From Paenibacillus oleatilyticus (lineage in GTDB: Bacteria > Bacillota > Bacilli > Paenibacillales > NBRC-103111), in the NCBI RefSeq assembly GCF_018998565.1, contig NZ_JAHNZO010000016.1, positions 1 through 64,000 on the forward strand: a stretch of DNA of 64,000 bases, read 5' to 3'. Under the pieces are notes generated by a model that did not search any database, was not told the DNA's origin, and worked only from the letters and a program-made list of their open reading frames with translations. Position numbers and translations under genes: made by a program. Below are positions 59,590 through 64,000 of this stretch, piece after piece (the stretch's first letter is position 1; the number at the start of each line of letters is the position of its first letter).

Positions 59590-59790
59590 GTATCCGATCT
59601 GCCAGTAGGAGCGGAGTGAATGCCTGTTAGTATTATTCTATGCTTCCGGCTCCTGTTTAGAATGCATTCGCTGAGAGTATTCATAGTTTTTTAGCCGCTC
59701 ACCCTGAAGCTTGTCCTTTTTTAAGTGCCGCCATACTCCAAATTAATCCACGTTACGAAATTTGTCACCCCCTCAAAAGTGTAACCTCCC

Positions 59791-61050
59791 TTAATAAATT
59801 CGCACCTGGGTACGAAACAGCTTCTCCGTGTCCTCAGGCGCCATGTTGACTTTGGCCAGCAGCTTATACGCTTCCTTCAGGTATTCGACGGAATCCGTTC
59901 CCGGCTGCTCTTGAAAAAAACGAACGACCTCCAGCAGCATTCCGGTACAACTCTCGTCCCCCAGAGCGAAGCGTGTTTCCGATAAAATCAGCTTGGCCAT
60001 ATGGATGTTGCGGCTATTCCAGCTTTGCTCAATGATCTGTCGGCAGATCGACTCCGCTTCCTCGTATTCGCCGCATCGGTTATGCAGTTTGGCCAGCCGC
60101 AGCCGCGCGATCTCGACAAAATAAGGCTGCTTGGTCGCCTCTCCGATTTCCAGGGAACGTCGCTGATGCTCAAAGGCCAGCTTGTACTCTCCCATATCGG
60201 CATACAAATCCCCGATATTATTGTTAAAGATCAGCTCAAACGACGGATGATACGCAAAATAAGCGGCGGTTTGCTTGTATTCTTCCTCCGCATCCGCATA
60301 CTTCCCGACAGCCTGGTAGCATTTGCCCAGCAAATTATGCGAGCGGAACCGGGAGATCGGGGAAAGTCTCTTCCTGCTTTTGACAGCCTGAAGAAGCGAA
60401 ATGGCGGTATGGTATTCTCCGATTCCGTAGCGATAGGCGGACATCGTAAGCTGAACCGAAACCGCAAGCTCCTGCGGGACACTGTGCCGCTGCACGAGGG
60501 CGAAAGCTTCTTCAATCCATTCGGAGGCATGGCCCGGATCGATATTCACATACATGAACGAAAGCCGGTTTAAGCCGGCGGCGAGCATGGGAATGTCCTG
60601 CAACTCCCGGGCCAGGTGGATCCATTGCTTGTATTCGCTCTCGGCTTCCTTGAAATTTTGCCGAACGTCTTCGACAAATGCCCGTAATGCATGCAGGTCG
60701 GCACGGTGCACCGGCTTTACCTCAAACCGTATCTCCTTCAATTGTTCCATCCACTTCCGGATTGTCTCGTAATCCCGCTCCTTCTCGTATCTCTCCTGAA
60801 GGTATTCGAGAATCAGCCCCAGCGCTTTCTGATCGGGGTCCTTCAAACACATCCGTTCCAGCCAATCGAGAATCGGCACCCCAAGCCGGTCCAGCAGCTT
60901 TTCAACGATCGTGATGTGCGGAAAGTAGTCCTCATTTTCAATCCGTGAAATCATACTACGGGTACAAATGCCCTCGGAAAGCTCCTTTTGCAGCATCGGG
61001 ACGGCTTCGCGCCTGGAGCGAACGAGCTGTCCGAAATGATCCAGGTTCAT
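59791..61050 (-). CDS. HTH-TPR regulator of the RRNPP (Rgg/PlcR/Rap) type
   Basis: The 419-residue protein has an N-terminal XRE-type helix-turn-helix (about 5-65; RSRREAVPMLQKELSEGICT then SMISRIENEDYFP) and about eight TPR repeats to the end (for example YADAEEEYKQTAAYFAYHPS, GDLYADMGEYKLAFEHQRRS, RCGEYEEAESICRQIIEQS). RRNPP regulators bind short exported and re-imported peptides through the TPR groove and control neighbouring genes. ATG 61050 overlaps the stop of the methyltransferase gene (ATGA). No convincing pheromone gene is seen directly downstream. Confidence 0.82.
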   Translation of the reverse strand: MNLDHFGQLVRSRREAVPMLQKELSEGICTRSMISRIENEDYFPHITIVEKLLDRLGVPILDWLERMCLKDPDQKALGLILEYLQERYEKERDYETIRKWMEQLKEIRFEVKPVHRADLHALRAFVEDVRQNFKEAESEYKQWIHLARELQDIPMLAAGLNRLSFMYVNIDPGHASEWIEEAFALVQRHSVPQELAVSVQLTMSAYRYGIGEYHTAISLLQAVKSRKRLSPISRFRSHNLLGKCYQAVGKYADAEEEYKQTAAYFAYHPSFELIFNNNIGDLYADMGEYKLAFEHQRRSLEIGEATKQPYFVEIARLRLAKLHNRCGEYEEAESICRQIIEQSWNSRNIHMAKLILSETRFALGDESCTGMLLEVVRFFQEQPGTDSVEYLKEAYKLLAKVNMAPEDTEKLFRTQVRIY

Positions 61051-61718
61051 AGCAAGCTTCCCTCCTTATCCGCTCCGATAATCCATAGATTGCTGCAGTA
61101 CGATTTGGTGATCCAGTCGAGCTTGGCATACGTCTCTTGAGAGATATGACGGCTTCGCGCGCCGGTCATGGATCGGATCTTCAGCCCGCAGTCCAAGAGC
61201 AGCCGATGCAGCTCGACCGGCATCAGCATATTGTAATTGGTCGGCTCGCCCCGCAGACGCTTCAGCGCATCTTCGTGAGGCAAATTGCCTGGGCCCAGAC
61301 AAGCGATGACCATTCCGCCTCCCGGCTTGATCACCCGGGCCATTTCGCGAATCATTCCGTACGGATTCCGCACCCACTCTACCACCGTGCAGCAGAAGAC
61401 ATAGTCGAAAGTCCCGTCTTCCTCGGGAATCGGGTCGCAATCCGACAAATACGCCTCGACCTGCCTTGCCTTGGCACGCTCGACCATGGCCGGAGAAATA
61501 TCGACGCCCGTCGCGCGAAAGCCCATCTCGTTCAAGCGCTTTGTACCGATCCCCGGCCCGCACCCCACGTCAAGCACACGCCGCCCTCCATCCCGGACCG
61601 CAAACTTCGCAAAATACTTTAGCAGCAAGCTTCGGCTGCCGTTATCCCACAAGTCTTCATTCGAAAAGAAGACGCTAAATTCGTCCCACCATGCTCCGCT
61701 ATATACGTCAACCGTCAT
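61047..61718 (-). CDS. Class I SAM-dependent methyltransferase
   Basis: The 223-residue protein has a clear SAM-binding motif VLDVGCGPGIGTKRL (about 48-62), the acidic TGVDISPAMVERAK, and EEDGTFDYVFCCTVVEWV. It belongs to the UbiE/BioC-like Methyltransf_11 group. The substrate is unknown; coupling to a peptide-responsive regulator suggests a role in signal production, modification or response. ATG 61718 follows GAGAGGAT by about 8 bp. Confidence 0.82.
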   Translation of the reverse strand: MTVDVYSGAWWDEFSVFFSNEDLWDNGSRSLLLKYFAKFAVRDGGRRVLDVGCGPGIGTKRLNEMGFRATGVDISPAMVERAKARQVEAYLSDCDPIPEEDGTFDYVFCCTVVEWVRNPYGMIREMARVIKPGGGMVIACLGPGNLPHEDALKRLRGEPTNYNMLMPVELHRLLLDCGLKIRSMTGARSRHISQETYAKLDWITKSYCSNLWIIGADKEGSLL

Positions 61719-61779
61719 CAGGCGTATCCTCTCTTTGTCTGCAGACCATCGCTCTATCCGCTTCAGATCGAGCCGTTTC

Positions 61780-61798
61780 TATGCCAAAACATGGCATA
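61780..61798. promoter_or_regulatory. Perfect 19-bp palindrome upstream of the methyltransferase-RRNPP operon
   Basis: TATGCCA-AAACA-TGGCATA is a perfect inverted repeat with a 5-bp centre, 62-80 bp before the methyltransferase start. It is likely the operator of the RRNPP regulator (autoregulation). Confidence 0.6.
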
Positions 61799-61850
61799 AA
61801 GTCGCTTGAAGTTCAGCACGGACTCTTGTACACTGTAGCTTTGGAGCAAA

Positions 61851-61912
61851 AAAAGCCTGCTTTGGTAAAGTGCAGTCCTCTACTTCTAACACTACCAAAG
61901 TCCAGGCTTCTT
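61851..61912 (-). terminator. Strong hairpin in the divergent gap, U-tailed on the minus strand
   Basis: AAGCCTG-CTTTGGTA (61853-61867) pairs with TACCAAAG-TC-CAGGCTT (61893-61909). On the minus strand it ends in T7 (61856-61848), so transcription toward the methyltransferase from further upstream would stop here. No minus-strand gene lies upstream in the window. It may be an attenuator or the end of a small RNA. Confidence 0.6.
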
Positions 61913-61996
61913 TGCCATGATTGCTTGAATCACGTTGTGATAGATCAGAGAGTTTGTATGCGTCATAAAAAATTAATTCGAGGAAGGAAGTGTGCT

Positions 61997-62650
61997 ATGG
62001 AAGAGCTTGGTTTGTTTGCGGTTTTATGCGTCATATTTTGGTCCACAGTATTTGTCCTGACTTTGACGTTGTTCCGACAAAATATAAAACCTCATCTTAA
62101 GAGCATTATCATCAGCGCCCTCATCATGACTCAAATTTCACTTATCACACAAACAAAGCTGCTGCTTTTGGGATTAGCCGTTTTGCAGCCGTTTTTCACA
62201 ATTCTCTGTTTCAGTCTTTTTTTCAGGCTTCGTCTGACGAGCGCAGTGTTGGTCAGTGTTATCGTACTGTTGTATAACTTGATTTCGGAAATGCTGATGT
62301 ACTTACTCATTACCCGTTTTCAATTGGAAGCGTTTGTTGCCTTGGCTATGGAAGCGACACTTTTACCTGCGATTTTCTTAAGTTCGTTAAATTCGATAAC
62401 AGCATTGATACTTTCAAAGATGCGTGTGGGATTCACCTTCGTTCAATTTAACCCCAAAATGGCTTCTACGAATCCGACCTATACCAAGAGGTTATTTTTT
62501 ATCATGAGTGGTGGGCTTATTTTGTTGATGGCTATTATTTCGTCTTTGTTTCTTGTAGGAACCAAAAGCGTGCTGGCCTACAGTCTGGGAACCGTTCTTT
62601 TGATTGCCCTCATTCACTATTTATATGTAAAGGAAGTAGCGGATACGTAG
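61997..62650 (+). CDS. Six-TM membrane protein, AgrC-sensor-like without kinase (copy 1)
   Basis: The 217-residue protein has about six hydrophobic helices and almost no soluble domain. The helix-3/4 pattern SLFFRLRLTSAVLVSVIVLL, the RVGFTFV loop and the KRLFFIMSGGLILL helix match the neighbour at 62910 and resemble the sensor half of AgrC-type histidine kinases. The kinase and HATPase domains are absent: the protein stops right after the last helix. ATG 61997 follows AGGAAGGAAG by about 6 bp. Base composition is clearly AT-richer than the genes to the left. Confidence 0.72.
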   Translation: MEELGLFAVLCVIFWSTVFVLTLTLFRQNIKPHLKSIIISALIMTQISLITQTKLLLLGLAVLQPFFTILCFSLFFRLRLTSAVLVSVIVLLYNLISEMLMYLLITRFQLEAFVALAMEATLLPAIFLSSLNSITALILSKMRVGFTFVQFNPKMASTNPTYTKRLFFIMSGGLILLMAIISSLFLVGTKSVLAYSLGTVLLIALIHYLYVKEVADT

Positions 62651-62909
62651 GAGGGTGCGGCCTTCTCTTTTTATTACTTAATAGTTTTTTATATTTCAAT
62701 GCCCAGTATTACGCTATATCTTACGAAAGCAAAACAGTTAAAAACCGCCAATTTTCGACAAAAATTTTCTTGTGTACTTATTATGTGTATATTAAACTTA
62801 TCTTGAAGTAAACGATTCTAAAGTTTTCCAAAGCAATTTATGATAGGACTTTTTTACCATATGAATTGTAATAGCTATCTAATTAATAGTTTTTCAAAGG
62901 GGATTCCTC
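62651..62909 (+). promoter_or_regulatory. AT-rich promoter region of the agr-like block
   Basis: No gene is seen. A T-run follows CGGCCTTCTC just after the copy-1 stop. ACAGTTAAAA at 62734-62743 resembles an AgrA/LytTR half-site, and TTGTGT with TATTAA follows near 62772-62797. The region probably holds the promoter of the 62910-agrB operon, but no element is certain. Confidence 0.35.
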
Positions 62910-63584
62910 ATGGTTACTTTTCTTGTAAAAATGGTGTCTACGACTATTGAATTTTTCGCAATGGTGTTACTGGTTTTATCCGCTTTCCGTATATATTTTC
63001 GATATGCACTACATAAAGTATTTTTTATCGCTTTAATTCTATCTTTAGTTTCGTTTTATGTACGTGATTTTCTGGGACAATTTAACTATGCTTTTTTGTC
63101 TATATTTATAATCGAAATCGTGCTGCTAACCTTATTTTTTAGACTTCCTATTCTTTTTTCATTTTTCATGTGCATCATTGCCAATATTGCAACAGCCATT
63201 TTCGAAGGTCTTGCCACTGTTATAGGTATGCAGATGAATTTAACGTCAGTGCAATTAATACAGACCAATCTAGTTCACTTTGTTACTTGGCAATTAGTTG
63301 TAACAGCCTTTCAAGTGCTGCTAATCCTTTTTTTACAACGCTATAAAATAGGTTTTCACTTCACAATAAATGATTCAATGAAAAAATACAATTTTTGGTT
63401 ATCAGGTATTCTTATCTTAAGCGTATTCGCGCTTCAGGTGCAAACTTTAATATTGGGAGATTTAAAATACCATATTGCAATTCCAATCGTATTGGCAATC
63501 ATTTTTCTTATTGGTATCGTGCTTTCGTATAAACATAATCAAAAACTATGGAAAGCAAGAAGAGAAAGGCTGTCCAAGAGATGA
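62910..63584 (+). CDS. Six-TM membrane protein, AgrC-sensor-like without kinase (copy 2)
   Basis: The 224-residue protein has six hydrophobic helices and a short basic tail (NQKLWKARRERLSKR). LLTLFFRLPILFSFFMCIIA, KIGFHFT and MKKYNFWLSGILILS align in order with copy 1. This is the layout of an AgrC-type peptide sensor cut off at the point where the kinase would begin. ATG 62910 follows AAAGGGGA. Its stop overlaps the agrB start by 4 bp (ATGA), so the two proteins are made together. Confidence 0.75.
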   Translation: MVTFLVKMVSTTIEFFAMVLLVLSAFRIYFRYALHKVFFIALILSLVSFYVRDFLGQFNYAFLSIFIIEIVLLTLFFRLPILFSFFMCIIANIATAIFEGLATVIGMQMNLTSVQLIQTNLVHFVTWQLVVTAFQVLLILFLQRYKIGFHFTINDSMKKYNFWLSGILILSVFALQVQTLILGDLKYHIAIPIVLAIIFLIGIVLSYKHNQKLWKARRERLSKR

Positions 63585-64000
63585 ATCCTATCGATTCAAT
63601 GGCAACGTACTTGGCAAAATGCATACGTAAGCATAATGAACATGCCGGATCAGAAATAGCTTTAAAATACGCGTTGAGTTTAATAATCAATACGAGTCTT
63701 GCTATAATCTTTTCCTTGTTGATATCCGTTTTTACAAACCGATTCGACGAAACGCTTATTGGTATATGTGTATTTTTGTTGATTCGTTATGTTAGCGGAG
63801 GAGTTCATTTGTCTTCTTCGCTGGCTTGCTGTATTACTTCAATTTTTATTTTTACAACCATCGCCAATGTACCATCTGAGTATACAGAAATATCCATTTA
63901 TCTTAATGCCATTTCCTTTATGATCTTGCTGTTTACAGCTCCTAATAATATTAAAGATATCAGCCGAATTCCTCAAAAATTTTACCCTTTATTAAAAGTA
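63581..64000 (+). CDS. agrB: AgrB family autoinducer-processing peptidase (partial, runs off the window)
   Basis: The frame is open from ATG 63581 to the last base (140 codons), so the C-terminus is missing. AgrB is a membrane cysteine peptidase that cuts AgrD and closes the thiolactone or lactone ring of the signal peptide. The catalytic pair is present as His76 in RYVSGGVHLSSS and Cys83 in LACC, with the seven-residue spacing of S. aureus His77/Cys84. The order of the helices fits the family. The start overlaps the stop of the sensor-like gene. An agrD precursor would be expected just past the window edge. Confidence 0.9.
   Translation, partial: MNPIDSMATYLAKCIRKHNEHAGSEIALKYALSLIINTSLAIIFSLLISVFTNRFDETLIGICVFLLIRYVSGGVHLSSSLACCITSIFIFTTIANVPSEYTEISIYLNAISFMILLFTAPNNIKDISRIPQKFYPLLKV

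Noticed and set aside
59640-59760. Short minus-strand frames after the RRNPP gene (for example one ending ...HSKQEPEA) as a pheromone precursor
   Set aside because: None has both a start codon and a ribosome-binding site, and none has a hydrophobic export signal.
62734-62743. ACAGTTAAAA as an AgrA-type direct-repeat site
   Set aside because: Only one half-site is clear; the second repeat at the expected spacing is poor. It is mentioned only as a weak hint in the regional entry.
1-64000. CRISPR arrays, tRNA or rRNA genes, intact transposases, phage genes
   Set aside because: None was seen when reading both strands. The only repeats are the palindromic elements and the 30-bp tandem repeat listed above.

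Overview
The window reads as chromosomal DNA of a Gram-positive, spore-forming type of bacterium, most likely a member of the Paenibacillaceae. The reasons are strong AGGAGG ribosome-binding sites, many TTG and GTG starts, sigma-A promoters, U-tailed intrinsic terminators, and typical contents: small DUF families (DUF1450, DUF1232, DUF2935, CBO0543), copper-amine-oxidase-N-like stalk domains on secreted proteins, a bacillopeptidase-F-like giant protease and a LysM-M14 peptidase. No rRNA, tRNA, CRISPR array, phage module or transposase gene was seen. Most of the window is GC-rich; the last ~2.3 kb is clearly AT-rich.

Layout. 0-6 kb: a SulP anion transporter, a nitroreductase, a cold-shock protein, a methyltransferase, and a TerC-family membrane protein behind an Mn2+ (yybP-ykoY) riboswitch with two tandem terminators. 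5.5-17.9 kb: a pyruvate-oxidase-type ThDP enzyme with a cre-like site, oligoendopeptidase F, LapA, a PAS-PAS-GGDEF diguanylate cyclase, a secreted beta-propeller protein, DUF92, an FAA hydrolase and CapA. 18.1-24.5 kb: a three-gene ABC-2 exporter, a phosphoesterase, an MFS pump, and a haem-oxygenase-like protein next to an unrecognised partner. 24.5-30.6 kb: a five-gene operon (lipoprotein receptor, ATPase, two permeases, M20 peptidase) divergent from an IclR regulator, with palindromic operators and a cre-like site between them. 30.7-40.4 kb: housekeeping and small genes, including RNA methyltransferase YpsC, tandem CBO0543 membrane proteins, and a small protein behind a c-di-GMP-I riboswitch. 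40.4-51 kb: cell-wall and secretion genes (DJ-1/PfpI, LysM-M14 peptidase, MurI, polysaccharide deacetylase, a 1787-residue S8 protease). 51.4-58.1 kb: sugar genes (melA-like GH4, AraC regulator, GH15 glucoamylase translationally coupled to a glucose dehydrogenase).

58.2-64 kb is a signalling cluster. It holds an XRE regulator with a LytTR-like C-terminus, an RRNPP-type HTH-TPR regulator coupled to a SAM methyltransferase behind a perfect 19-bp palindrome, and an AT-rich block with two related six-TM proteins that look like AgrC sensor halves without a kinase. The second overlaps an agrB gene that runs off the window. This is the best candidate for a poorly described system here.

Two other threads stand out. 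A family of long imperfect palindromes (5477-5635, 40412-40669 and a deleted copy at 45431-45603) sits between genes and terminator hairpins. A c-di-GMP link joins the diguanylate cyclase at 10.4 kb to the c-di-GMP riboswitch at 35.2 kb.
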